Shown here in pieces: positions 1-10,000 of a DNA stretch of 64,000 nucleotides; positions within the stretch are counted from its first letter, which is position 1; every line of letters starts with the position of its first letter. The stretch lies in contig JADJPD010000006.1 in NCBI GenBank assembly GCA_016713435.1, positions 248,001 to 312,000 of the forward strand. Reading direction: 5' to 3'. The DNA comes from Gemmatimonadota bacterium. Its GTDB lineage: Bacteria; Gemmatimonadota; Gemmatimonadetes; Gemmatimonadales; GWC2-71-9. The position numbers and the translations under genes are program-made. The notes beneath the pieces were generated by a model. The model saw nothing but the letters and a program-made list of their open reading frames with translations, ran no database searches and was not told the origin of the DNA.

Positions 1-192
1 CTGCAGGAAGCGGATGCCGTGGACGTAGGCGGTGACGCAGTAGGTGCCGGTCCAGCCGGCCGCGCAGCTGTAGCCCGCCTGGTCGATCCACTTCATTACC
101 TGCCCGCCGTGCACCTTGCCGCCGAAGTTGACCATCGTCGGCTCGGCGAGGAAGCGGAGGGTGACGCCGCTGGGGCGGCTCGGGGTGGTCAT
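1..192 (-). CDS. Acyl-CoA thioesterase, hotdog fold (partial, cut by window start)
   Basis: The minus strand reads 64 residues from ATG at 192 to the window edge without a stop. The peptide contains MVNFGGKVHGGQVMKWIDQA, followed by a Cys-rich GYSCAAGWTGTYCV stretch. This is the N-terminal half of the hotdog fold of YciA/BACH-type acyl-CoA thioesterases, whose conserved GG..MKWID block opens the long central helix. These enzymes hydrolyse cytosolic acyl-CoA to free acid and CoA. The C-terminal half lies outside the window, so length and substrate range cannot be judged. It is transcribed divergently from the kinase that starts at 305. Confidence 0.8.
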   Translation of the reverse strand, partial: MTTPSRPSGVTLRFLAEPTMVNFGGKVHGGQVMKWIDQAGYSCAAGWTGTYCVTAYVHGIRFLQ

Positions 193-294
193 GGGCCTGG
201 GGGGTGGAGGATCGCTGGGGAAGCTACGGCTTACCGGATGCCGCCGACAGGGCCCGACCGCCGTTCCATGTTCCGGCACCGTCCGCCTCTCCTT

Positions 295-300
295 AGATTG
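295..300 (+). promoter_or_regulatory. Candidate -10 element of the kinase gene, leaderless layout
   Basis: TAGATT lies 4 bp before the kinase ATG at 305, so transcription would begin at or next to the start codon. No ribosome-binding site fits in the gap. The same TAGATT/AGGATT hexamer, 5 bp before ATG, is seen for the TetR and ArsR genes. The -35 candidate is weak (TTCCGG at 271). Confidence 0.4.
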
Positions 301-304
301 CGGC

Positions 305-2037
305 ATGGCCGACGTCCCCTGCGCCACCTGCCAGACCCCCGTGCCCGAGAACGCCCTGTACTGCCCGAGCTGCGGTTCCCGCACGGGCCGGGGCGACTCG
401 CGCGCCGAGGTGCCGGTGGCGAGCGACGTGCCCGAGCGGCTCGCCCGTGCCCTCGGCACCAACTACGAGGTGCGCCAGCTGCTCGGCGAGGGGGGCTTTG
501 CGCAGGTCTTCGAGGTGTGGGACCGCGGGCTCGAACGGCGCCTGGCGGTCAAGGTGCTCAAGCCCGACCTGGCCTGGTCGTCGGGGATGCTCGAGCGCTT
601 CAAGCAGGAGACGCGGAGCATCGCGCGGCTCAACCACCCCAACATCCTCCCCATCCATTTCGTGGGCGAGGGCGAGGGGCTGGTGTTCTACGCCATGCCG
701 TTCGTGCAGGGCGAGGCGCTCTCAGGGCTCTTGCGCCGTCAGGGGGCGCTGCCCGCCGAGCGGGCCATCGCCATCCTCAGGCCGCTGCTCGAGGCGCTGG
801 GGCACGCGCACACCGAGGGCCTGATCCACCGCGACATCAAGCCCGACAACGTGATGCTCGAGGCGTCCACGGGCCGGCCCCTGCTGGTGGACTTCGGGAT
901 CGCCAAGCGCATCGACGGGGCGGGGCACCAGACCCAGGCCGGCTTCGTGGTGGGGACGCCCCAATACATGAGCCCCGAGCAGGCGCTCGGCCAGGGCGAC
1001 CTCGACGCGCGCACCGACCTCTACGCCGTCGGCGCCATGCTCTACCAGATGGTGACGGGCACCCCGCCCTTCGACGGGGCCTCCAGCCAGGAGATCGTCG
1101 GCAAGCACCTCTCCGAGCCGGCGCCCTTCGCCACCAACCACAACGCGCAGATTCCGGCCTGGCTCTCCGACGTGATCGTGCGCTGCCTGGCCAAGCGCCC
1201 GGCGGAGCGCTACCAGTCGGCGGCGGCGCTGCTCGAGGCGCTGGCGGCGGGGCGCAAGTCCGGCGCCCAGGAGCCGGTGAGTGCGGAGCGGGTCGTCCGC
1301 CAGCTCCATGCCGACGACGCCACGGCGGTGATGCCGAGCGCCGAGCGCCCCAGGCCGCTCGCGGGCCCCGCGGCCGGGCAGCCACCCGGCCGGCCCCGCG
1401 GCGCTCCGCCGGTGCCCGCCAGGCCCGCCCGCGGCGGCTGGGGCCGCCAGCTGGCGCTGCTCGGGGTGGCGGGTGCGCTCACTGCAGGGATGTTCCTGTT
1501 CCGCGGGAGCCCGGTGCTGGTGGTGGAGAACAAGCTGGTGGAGCCGGTCCGGCTGGTGGTGGGTGGCGCCACCGTGGAAGTGGCCGCCGGCGGGACGCTG
1601 GAGCAGAAGGTCCCGCGGCAGGGCCCGCTGGTGGTGCAATGGTACCTGGTGCGGCCGGAAGGCCCCTCGGGGCCGCTCGGCGTGGAAGTGCAGGGGAGCA
1701 TCACCATCGACCGGCCCCGGGGCCGGATGCCGCGCACGCTCTCCGCGCGGACGCCGGCACGCCGGTCTTTGCCCCGCTCATCACCAACACCGCCGGCGGC
1801 CTGCTCGAGGTGACGGTGAACCCGGGCACCACCAGCGCCATGAAGTGCGCTTGCCAGGTGAAGCCGGGCGCCACCCGGGCGCACATCGGCTACTACCCGC
1901 TGTTCCGGAACAGCGGCGTCACCGCGAGCCTGGGCGGCGCCGAGGCCACCTTCCGGGACCTCGGCGACAAGGTCTCCCCCGCCGACGGGACCGTCGGCCT
2001 CAAGTTCGCCGCCGAGAACTTCCCGCGCGTCCCCTGA
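305..2037 (+). CDS. Serine/threonine protein kinase with N-terminal zinc ribbon and one TM helix (one frameshift)
   Basis: Membrane-anchored Hanks-type kinase. A CATC...CPSC zinc ribbon (residues 6-25) precedes the kinase domain (about 53-310). The domain has the glycine loop LGEGGFAQVF, lysine K83, catalytic loop HRDIKPDN with D177, and DFG at D196. A proline-rich linker and one TM helix (about 381-400) lead to an extracytoplasmic tail. The frame opened at 305 would stop at 1813, but the tail clearly continues in another frame to 2037 (LITNTAGGLLEVTVNPG). About one base is therefore missing near 1720-1765. The ATG at 305 gives the complete zinc ribbon. The gene ends one base before the convergent Sel1 gene. 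Substrates are unknown. Confidence 0.85.
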
Positions 2038-2038
2038 G

Positions 2039-2731
2039 TCAGCGGCGGGGCGTGCCCGGGGCCACCTCGCGGCACACGGCCCGGTTGCCGAGCGTGCACG
2101 CTTTGTTGTAGAGCGCAAAGGCCTTCTCGCGGTCCTGCGGCACCCCCTCCCCACGCTCGTACAGGCCCGCCAGGCGGAAGCAGCTGGTGGCGTCGTTGCC
2201 TTCGCAGCCACTGGCGTAGAGCGCGGCCGCCTGGGCGTAGTCGGTCCACACCCCGTCGCCCCGCTCGTAGCGGTCGCCGAGGAGGAAGCAGCCGCGCGCG
2301 GCGTGGAGCTGACAGGCGCGCCGCCACCGGGGCAGGGCCGCCTCCACGCTGGGGAAGACGCCGCTCCCCGCCGCGTAGGCGTCGCCCAGGCGCAGGCAGC
2401 CCTCGCCGTCGCCGTCGTCGCAGCCCTTCCGGTAGAGCCGGGCGGCCTCGTCGAGGTCCTGGCTGCGCAGCACGCCCCGGGAAAACCAGAGCCCGAGCCG
2501 GGTGCACGCGGCCGGGTAGCCGGACGCGCACGCGCCGCGCAGGAGCTGCTCGGCCCGGTCCTGGTCCTGGGACACCTGGTCGCCCCGGGCCACGCGCTCG
2601 GCGGCGGGGAGGCACGCCGCATGCTCGCCGGCCGCGCACTGGCCCAGGAGCTCGGCCGTCGACTGCGCCGCCAGCGGCGCCGCGCCGGCCAGGCCGGCCA
2701 CAAGCACGAGGACCAGGACGGGGCGGGTCAT
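2039..2731 (-). CDS. Exported Sel1-repeat protein
   Basis: 230 residues with a signal peptide (MTRPVLVLVLVAGLAGAAPL then AAQ, probable cleavage after AQ) and about five Sel1-like repeats. The repeats recur as GC..G...AC.RLG..Y..G.GV..D...A..LY..AC. Each carries a cysteine pair like the Helicobacter cysteine-rich proteins, where cysteines cross-link neighbouring helices. Sel1 repeats are alpha-solenoids used as protein-binding scaffolds, here in the periplasm or outside the cell. The start codon overlaps the stop of dinB by ATGA, so the two are probably co-transcribed, though the pairing has no clear functional logic. The partner is unknown. Confidence 0.8.
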   Translation of the reverse strand: MTRPVLVLVLVAGLAGAAPLAAQSTAELLGQCAAGEHAACLPAAERVARGDQVSQDQDRAEQLLRGACASGYPAACTRLGLWFSRGVLRSQDLDEAARLYRKGCDDGDGEGCLRLGDAYAAGSGVFPSVEAALPRWRRACQLHAARGCFLLGDRYERGDGVWTDYAQAAALYASGCEGNDATSCFRLAGLYERGEGVPQDREKAFALYNKACTLGNRAVCREVAPGTPRR

Positions 2732-3924
2732 TCGCGCCGGTCCCGCTGGGGAAGGGTGAGGTGCCGCGCCGGCTGCACGGCGTCGAAGCCGAAACGCTCG
2801 CGCACCTTGTCCACCGCGCTGGTAAGCTCGCGGAGCCGGGTGCGCGCCGGCGGCTCGAACAGGTCAGCGGGCGCCGCCTCCCCGAGGCCGGTGGCCGCGA
2901 CGCCGATGAGGCGGACGCCCTGCCGCCGGCGGCGCGCCTCCTCGAAGGCGGGGCCGAAGAGCGCCCGCGCGGGGGCGAGGAGTTCCTGGTCGAGGTCGGT
3001 GGCGGCCGGCAGGGTGCGCCGCCGGGTCACGGTGGTGAAGTCGGCGTGGCGCAGCTTGAGCACCACGGTCCGCGCCACCAGCCCGTGCTCGCGCAGGTCG
3101 GCGGCCACGAGGCTCACGAATCGCACCAGCAGCGCATCGAGGTACGCGGGATCCGTGGCGTCGGTGCCGAGCGTGGTTTCCCGGCTGACCGAGCGCTGCA
3201 GCCGCTCGGCGTGGAGGGCGGTGGTGCCGTTGCCCTCGGCGCGCCACTTGAGCTCGCGGGCGTAGTCGCCCACGAGGCGCGCCAGGTCGGCTTCCGCCAT
3301 GGCCTGCACCTGCGCCACCTCGGTGAGGCCCAGGGTCCGGAGTTTCTCCGCCGTGCGCGGGCCGATGCCGGGGAGGGCCCGGAGCTCGAGGCCCGCCACG
3401 AAGCCGCGCTCCCACCCGGCGCGCACCTCGCAGATGCCGCGCGGCTTGGCGTAGTCGCTGGCCAGCTTGGCGATCATGCGGTTGGGGCCGATGCCCACGC
3501 TCGAGTCGAGGCCCGTCTCCCGCTTGATCTCGCCCCGGAGCGCGGCCGCCACGGGCAGGAGCGACACCGGGTGGAGCGCCTCGGTCCCGGTGAAGTCGAG
3601 GTAGCCCTCGTCCAGCGAGGCCATGGCCACCACCGGGGAGTGCCGCGCCAGCACCGCGCGCACCGCCCGTGATGCATCCCGGTAGTGGGGGAACGACCCC
3701 TTGAAGAAGGTGGCGTCGGGGCAGAGCCGCGCCGCCTGGGCGATGGGCATCCCGGCACGCACCCCGAACTTCCGCGCCGCATAGCTCGCCGACTGCACCA
3801 CCCCGCGCGATTCCCGCCGGCCCCCCACCACCAGCAGCTCCACGTCGCGGAGTTCGGGGTGCCGCTGGCGGCACACCTCCACGAAGAAGGCGTCGAGGTC
3901 CACGTGCAGGAGGCGGGGCGGCAT
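2728..3924 (-). CDS. dinB: DNA polymerase IV (Y-family translesion polymerase)
   Basis: 398 residues, full length for DinB. The N-terminus RLLHVDLDAFFVEV carries the first catalytic aspartate and the steric-gate phenylalanines. The palm motif ASLDEGYLDF contains D105 and E106. A helix-hairpin-helix ALPGIGPRTAEKLRTLGL and a little-finger domain with SVSRETTL follow. The enzyme copies damaged templates with low fidelity and is often SOS-induced; I see no clear LexA box in the 120 bp before the start. The C-terminus ends without an obvious beta-clamp pentapeptide. The gene is divergent from the dehydrogenase at 4046. Confidence 0.92.
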   Translation of the reverse strand: MPPRLLHVDLDAFFVEVCRQRHPELRDVELLVVGGRRESRGVVQSASYAARKFGVRAGMPIAQAARLCPDATFFKGSFPHYRDASRAVRAVLARHSPVVAMASLDEGYLDFTGTEALHPVSLLPVAAALRGEIKRETGLDSSVGIGPNRMIAKLASDYAKPRGICEVRAGWERGFVAGLELRALPGIGPRTAEKLRTLGLTEVAQVQAMAEADLARLVGDYARELKWRAEGNGTTALHAERLQRSVSRETTLGTDATDPAYLDALLVRFVSLVAADLREHGLVARTVVLKLRHADFTTVTRRRTLPAATDLDQELLAPARALFGPAFEEARRRRQGVRLIGVAATGLGEAAPADLFEPPARTRLRELTSAVDKVRERFGFDAVQPARHLTLPQRDRRE

Positions 3925-4045
3925 GCCGGAACGTTACCGGCGGTGTCGCGCAGGCGGTACCAGCGGGGTCACGGGCCGTTCCGCAATGGAGCGATTCGAT
4001 GTACCCTTCTTCACGATCGTTCCCACTCCCGACACGAGTCTTCCT

Positions 4046-4933
4046 GTGCGCGTCGCTTTCCTGGGTCTCGGGGCCATCGGCCGCCCGATGGCCAAGCACC
4101 TCGCCAAGCAGCACGACCTCACCGTCTGGAACCGCACCCGGGCCCGCGCGGACGAGTTCGCCGCCGCGAGCGGGGCGCGGGCCGCCGCCACGCCGCGGGA
4201 GGCCGTGACCGGCGCCGAGGTGGTGCTCACCTGCCTGCCGACCTCGCGCGAGGTGGAGGCGCTGCTCGACGGCCCGGATGGCATCCTCGCTGGCCTCGCC
4301 GCCGGGGCGCTGCTGCTGGACTGCACCTCCGGCGATCCGGCCGGCGCGCGCCGCGTCGCCGAGCGCCTGGCGGCCCGGCAGGTGGCCTTCGCCGACTGCC
4401 CGGTGAGCGGCGGCACCAACGGCGCGGAGGCCGGGGCCCTCACCGTGATGGTGGGCGCGGACGCCGCCACCTTCGAGCGGGCCCGCCCCCTGCTGGCGGC
4501 GTTCGGGAAGCGCATCGAGCACCTGGGCCCGGTGGGCGCCGGCTCGGCCATGAAGGCGGTGAACAACGCGCTCCTGGCCGTGAACATCCTGGCGTTCGGC
4601 GAGGGCTTCACCGCGCTCGCCAAGGCCGGGGTCCCGGTGCGCAAGGCGCTCGAGGTGCTCAATGCCTCCTCGGGCCGCTCGTTCGTCACCGAGGGCCTGG
4701 TGCCCGACCGGGTGCTCACCGGCGCTTGGCCCAACACCTTCCGGCTGGCGCTGCTCGACAAGGACGTGGGGATCGCCGTCGGCTTCCTCGAGAGCCAGGG
4801 GGTGGATGCCCCCGTGCTGCAGCTCACCAGCGCCCTCATGCACGCCGCCCGCGCGGCGCTCGGCGAGGAGGCGGACTACCTCGAGGCCATCCGGCTTCAG
4901 GAACGCCGCACCGGCGCCGAAATCAGGGGATGA
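4046..4933 (+). CDS. NAD(P)-dependent 3-hydroxyisobutyrate dehydrogenase-like oxidoreductase
   Basis: About 295 residues of the 6-phosphogluconate/3-hydroxyisobutyrate dehydrogenase family. The Rossmann loop FLGLGAIGRPMAKHL starts at residue 4. The substrate loop DCPVSGGTNGAEAGALTVMV and the catalytic lysine in GAGSAMKAVNNALL follow. Family members oxidise short beta-hydroxyacids or reduce small aldehydes such as glyoxylate and succinic semialdehyde; the sequence does not settle which. I chose GTG at 4046 because it places the Rossmann strand at the very N-terminus as in homologues. An in-frame ATG at 3986 would add 20 unconserved residues. The stop overlaps the next gene by ATGA. Confidence 0.85.
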   Translation: MRVAFLGLGAIGRPMAKHLAKQHDLTVWNRTRARADEFAAASGARAAATPREAVTGAEVVLTCLPTSREVEALLDGPDGILAGLAAGALLLDCTSGDPAGARRVAERLAARQVAFADCPVSGGTNGAEAGALTVMVGADAATFERARPLLAAFGKRIEHLGPVGAGSAMKAVNNALLAVNILAFGEGFTALAKAGVPVRKALEVLNASSGRSFVTEGLVPDRVLTGAWPNTFRLALLDKDVGIAVGFLESQGVDAPVLQLTSALMHAARAALGEEADYLEAIRLQERRTGAEIRG

Positions 4934-5400
4934 TGACCGACTGGGCCCAGACCGAGCGCTGCTCGGTGCGCATCACCCTGGCCGAAGGCCTCGTGATCCG
5001 GGGTGACATCCACCTCCAGCCGCGCGTCGCCTGGCGCGACGGGCCGGAGACGCCGCTCGAGCTGATGAACCGGGACGAGGCCTTCTTCCCCGTGACCCTC
5101 GCCGGCGGCGACGTGGCCTTCGTCGCCAAGGCGCAGGTGGCGAGCCTGGCCCTCGGCGTGGGCGTGGAGGAGGAGCCGGACCCCGAGCGCCGCAGCGCCG
5201 CACGGACCATTTCCCTCGAAGTGATGATGGTGGGGGGCGCGGAGCACCGGGGGGTCGCGGTGCACGAAATGCCACCCAACCGTTCCCGGGCCCTCGACTT
5301 CCTCAACGAGGCCCGGGAGCGCTTCTTCCTGCTGGTCACCGCGGGTGGCAGCCTCTGCCTGAACCGGCAGTACGTGCGCGCCGTCCGCCCCCTTTCCTGA
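4930..5400 (+). CDS. Conserved hypothetical protein next to the PilT-like gene
   Basis: 156 residues, not recognised with certainty. It starts MMTDWAQTERCSVRITLAEG and is rich in predicted beta strands (VRITL, VIRGDIHLQ, FFPVTLAGG). The C-terminal part FLLVTAGGSLCLNRQYVRAV looks like the last strands of a small beta-barrel domain. There is no signal peptide or TM helix, so it is cytosolic. The overlap with the dehydrogenase stop (ATGA) and the 8-bp gap to the pilT-like gene suggest one operon. By position it may support type IV pilus or surface-motility control, but that is inference only. Confidence 0.6.
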   Translation: MMTDWAQTERCSVRITLAEGLVIRGDIHLQPRVAWRDGPETPLELMNRDEAFFPVTLAGGDVAFVAKAQVASLALGVGVEEEPDPERRSAARTISLEVMMVGGAEHRGVAVHEMPPNRSRALDFLNEARERFFLLVTAGGSLCLNRQYVRAVRPLS

Positions 5401-5408
5401 GACCCGCC

Positions 5409-6946
5409 GTGGCCCGACTCGACCGCGTGATCCAGGCCCTGTTCGAGCGCAAGGCGCAGGCCCTCCAGCTCGCTCCTGGCAAGCCCGCCACCCTCCACGC
5501 CGACGGCGCCGCACCCCAGGCGCTGACCCAGCCGCTGCAGGCGGCGCACGTGCTGCCCTTCGTCCGGGAGCTGCTCCCCGCCGGCAGCACCGTGGCCGTG
5601 GACGGACCCGCCCCCGCCAGCTTCACGTACGACGCCCCGGCCGGCCGGGTGGACATCGCGGTGACGCACGAGGCCGACGGCGCGCACGTCCACATCCGTC
5701 CCGCCGCCGCCGCGGCGGCCGCGCCGCCCCCGGCCGCCCCGCCCGCGCCGGACCGGAGCCGGCCCCCGCGCCGCCCGCCGGGGAGCCGCCGCCGCCCGCG
5801 CGATCGCCGCTCCGGCGCATCACGAGCGCCATCCCCGTCGGCGACTCGCTGGCCCGGGCGCACCTCGACCAGCTGCTCCGCCTGACGTTCGAGACCGGCG
5901 CCTCCGACCTCCACCTGCGCACCGGCCAGCAGCCCATCCTCCGCAAGGACGGCGAGCTGGTGCGCCAGGACGGCCCCGAGCTCGACAGCGAGACCGTCGA
6001 GGGCCTCATCCTCAGCATCATGAGCGGCAGCGACCAGCAGGCCTTCCGCGACACCGGCGACATGGACTGGGCCTACGAGATCGCGGGGCTGGCGCGCTTC
6101 CGCTGCAACGCGGCGCTGGAGCGGAACGGCCCCATGGCCGTCTTCCGGGTGATCCCGTCGAAGATCCTCACCGCCGAGGAGCTGGGCCTCTCCCCGGAGA
6201 TCCAGCGGCTCTGCTACCTCACCAAGGGCCTGGTCCTCGTCACCGGCCCCACCGGCTCGGGCAAGTCCACCACGCTCGCCGCCATGGTGGACCTCATCAA
6301 CCGCACGCGGTCCGATCACATCCTCACCATCGAGGACCCGATCGAGTTCGTCCACCCGCCCAAGAAGTGCGTGGTGACGCAGCGCCAGGTGGGGCAGCAC
6401 AGCAAGTCGTTCAAGGCCGCCCTGCGGGCCGCGCTCCGCGAGGACCCGGACATCATCCTGGTGGGCGAGATGCGCGACCTCGAGACCATCTCCATTGCCC
6501 TCGAGACCGCCGAGACCGGGCACCTGGTCTTCGGCACGCTCCACACCACCACCGCCGCCTCCACGGTGGACCGCATCATCGACCAGTTCCCCACCGACCG
6601 CCAGGCACAGGTCCGGGTGATGCTGGCGGAGTCGCTGAAGGGCGTCATCGCCCAGGTGCTGTGCCGCCGGATCGGCGGCGGCCGCGCGGCGGCGAAGGAA
6701 GTGCTCCTGGCCGTCCCGGCCATCAGCAACCTGATCCGCGAGGGGAAGACCTTCCAGATCCCCTCCATCATGCAGACCAACAAGAAGGCCGGCATGGTGA
6801 CCCTCAACGATGCCCTGCTGGAGCTGGTCGAGCAGAAGCTGGTGGAGCCCAAGGACGCGTACATGAAGGCGCAGGACAAGGGCACCTTCGCCGGCGCCCT
6901 CAAGGCCAAGCGGTTCGACACCTCCTTCCTCGGGACCGACTCTTGA
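5409..6946 (+). CDS. pilT: PilT/PilU-like type IV pilus ATPase with extended N-terminus (one frameshift)
   Basis: Hexameric motor ATPase for pilus retraction. From about 5800 the frame reads GASDLHLRTGQQPILRKDGE, typical of PilT N-domains, then Walker A GPTGSGKST, the Asp box, Walker B DIILVGEMRDLETISIA, and the His box HLVFGTLHT. The first frame, from GTG at 5409, gives about 110 residues with an Ala/Pro-rich linker and stops at 5885. The two parts join if one base was lost near 5740-5750, giving about 512 residues against roughly 345 for ordinary PilT. No start codon serves the downstream part alone. The extra N-terminal domain is unusual, and no other pilus genes lie in the window. PilU is an alternative name. 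Confidence 0.82.
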
Positions 6947-7047
6947 GCGGCAGTGGGGTGACCACCTAGATTGAGCTTCGATCGGTCTGGCGCCCCCCCG
7001 CCCGACCGTGCCGGCCGCCGTCAGGCAGCCCGGCGGGAGCTCGGTCA

Positions 7048-10000
7048 ATGGGGCTCGTCCCCGTTTCGCTCGGCAGTTCCGCCCTACCAGACTTCCTTCC
7101 GCAGCCGACGCCACGCGCCGACGGCCTCGGCGTGCTGCTCGAGCTGTCCCTCGAGGCCACCGCCGCCACCGGGGCGGCCATCCTCGCGCTCGAGGGCGAG
7201 CAGCTGCGCGTCCTCCAGGCCCGCGGCCCCAACGCCCCCGCCCCCGACGACCAGGTCCCGCTGGCCGGCTCCGTCGCCGGCGAGGCGTGGTACCGGGCGC
7301 GCCTGGTCATCGGCGCCGAGCCGCCGCCGCGCGCCAGGCAGGGGGCCCTCTGGCAGGACGACCGCACCATCGACGTAATGGCGGTCCCGATTCTCGCCGC
7401 CGAACGCCCCGTCGCCGTCTTCATTCTCTATCACCGCCACCTGGGCCACTTCCGCCGGAGCGACGCCGCCACGCTCGGGCGGCTCGCGGCGCTGGCCGCC
7501 GGCTTCTGGTCGGTGGGCGGGCTGGGGCAGGGCGCGGGTGCCACCCGCGCCCAGCTCGAGATCCGCGCCGCCGCCCGCATGGCGCTCGTGGCGTCGGGCC
7601 ATTTCGAGGAGGCGGAGGCGTGGGTGGAGGTGGCCCGGAGCGCCTCCATGCTGCTCGAGGCGGGGGCCGCCCGCGTCTCCATCGTGGATGGCGACGAGCT
7701 GGTCTGCCACGTGGCCACCGGCCGCTTCAGCGCCGACCTGGGCCGCCGGCGCCCCCGCACCTACGGCTTCGAGGGCGTCGCCCTGGACACCGTGGAGGGC
7801 GTGCTCGCCAGCAACTGGGCCGCCGACCAGGTGGGCGGGAGCGCCAACACCTGGATCCGCTCGCTCGTGGCCGTGCCGCTGCGCCGGGTGGAACAGGTCA
7901 TCGGCGTCCTCACCGTGGCCGACGAGGCCGCCGGCCGCTTCACCGAGGCCGACCGGGAAGCGCTCCTCCGCTTCGCCATGCACGCCACCGCCGCGCTCAC
8001 CGAGCTCCGGCTCCACGCCCAGGCCGAGCGTCACGTGGCCGAGGGCCGCCTCGTCACGCAGGTGGCGGCGGCCTTCGCCGCGGCCCGCAGCACCCCCGCC
8101 CTCCGCCAGGCGATCGTCCAGGAGCTCGGTCGCGCCCTGGCCGCGGACGGGGTGCGGCTGAGCGAGCGGGTGCAGGCCCACGTGGCCGTGACGGCGAGCG
8201 AGGGGGAGCATCCCGCCCTCGCCACCCCGCCGCATCCCGGCACCCAGCTGCTCTGCGGCCACAGCCTCGCCGAGGGCCAGCCGGCTCACCGCTGCCTGCT
8301 CCCCGACGGGAGTGGCTTCCTGCTGGCCGCCTGCCTCGGGCAGGTCACCGATCATCCGGGCTGCGTGCAGCTCGTGCGGAGTGCCCGCCCGTTCGCGCGG
8401 CATGAGGAAGGCCTGCTGCGCCGCCTGCTCGAGATCGCCGAGCTGGCCCTGCTCACGCGCCTCGCCAATGTGCGGGTGAGCCAGTACGCCGACCGCATCC
8501 GCTCGGTGGCCGAGGTGAGCGCCTCGCTGCACCAGTCGCTCCGGCCCACCGACGCCATGGGCCAGGCCGCGGACATGCTGCGCCGCGCGCTCAACGTGCG
8601 CCGCGTCCGCATCGCCACGGTCGACGAGGACTGGCGCGAGTTCCGCTTCCCCATCTGGCGCACCGGGGACCGCATTGAGGACGGCGTGGGCCGCCCCCTC
8701 GAGTCCGGGCTGCTGGAGGAAGTGTGGCGCTCGGGCCGGACCTGGTTCTTCGCCGAGCGGGCCGCCGAGGAGGCGGAGGCGGCCGGCTATCCCATCGACA
8801 CCAGGCCCCGCTCCTTCGCGGCGGTGCCGCTGCGCACCCGGGGCAGCGTCACCGGCGTCATCAGCATCGAGGACGACGAGCAGGATGCCGCCTTCGAGCC
8901 CGAGGACGTCCGCATCCTCGAGATCGTGGCCCAGCAGCTCGGCGTCACCCTCGAGAACCTGGAGAGCCTCGAGGAGGAGCGGCGCCAGCGCATCACCGCC
9001 GAATGGCTGCGCCAGATGGCGCGCACCGCCACCGACCCCGCCGGCTGCACCCTGCCGGTGTTCGAGTGCGCCGCCGAGGCGGCGTTCCACGGCATCGGCG
9101 GGCTCGGCGCCCTGGTGGCGCTGGTGCCGGCGGACGGCGGGCTCATGGCCGGCGTGCCGGCCGGCCTCCTGCCCGACGGCGTGCGCCAGGCGTTTCCGCT
9201 CGCCGACAGCGTGGCCGGCTGGATGCTGGCGCAGCAGGGCGCCCTCTTCGTCACCCCGGATGCCGGCAGCGACGGCCGCCTCTCCGAGAACGCCCGGGCC
9301 CGCCTCGGTGCCGTGGCCGTGGCCGCCGTCCCCGTCTGGGGCGACAACCGGGTGGTGGCCGTGCTGCACCTGCTGCGCCCCGCGGGGCAGGGCTTCGCCA
9401 CCACCGAGGTGGATCGCCTGACCCAGATCGCGGACCACGCGGGCGCCGGGTACCACACCGCCCGGGCCAGCGAGGCCATCCGGAAGTCCGAGGAGCGCTA
9501 CCGTCGCCTCTTCTCCGCCGCCACCGACGCCATCTTCACCCTCGACGCGCAGGGCCGCATCACCTCCTTCAACGCGGCCGCCGAGCGGCTGTGGCAGGTG
9601 CAGGCCGCGCAGGCCGTGGGAAGCCCGTGGTCGGACCGGCTGCCGCTGGAGACGCCGGCGCTCATGGCCACCCAGGTGGCGCGGGTGCTGGCCGGCGAGT
9701 CCTGCGGCCTCGAGGTGGGGTTCCGCGTGGCCGACGGTGAGCGCGGCACCGCCGCGGTGACCATGTCCCCCCTGGTGGAGGAAGGCGGGGCCCCGGCGGT
9801 CCTCGCCATCGCCCGGGACGTCACCGACCAGCGCCGGGTCACCGCCCAGCTCCTGCAGGCGGAGAAGATGTCCGCCATCGGCCAGCTGGTGGGCGGCATG
9901 GCCCACGAGATCAACAACCCGCTCGCCTCCATCCTCGTGAACATGGAGCTGCTGCTCACCGAGGCGCGCGACGCCGGCCAGCTCGAGACCCTGCAGGCCA

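Noticed and set aside
305..2037. Treating the kinase as a pseudogene
   Set aside because: Only one base-scale shift in the tail; catalytic residues are intact and both frames read well.
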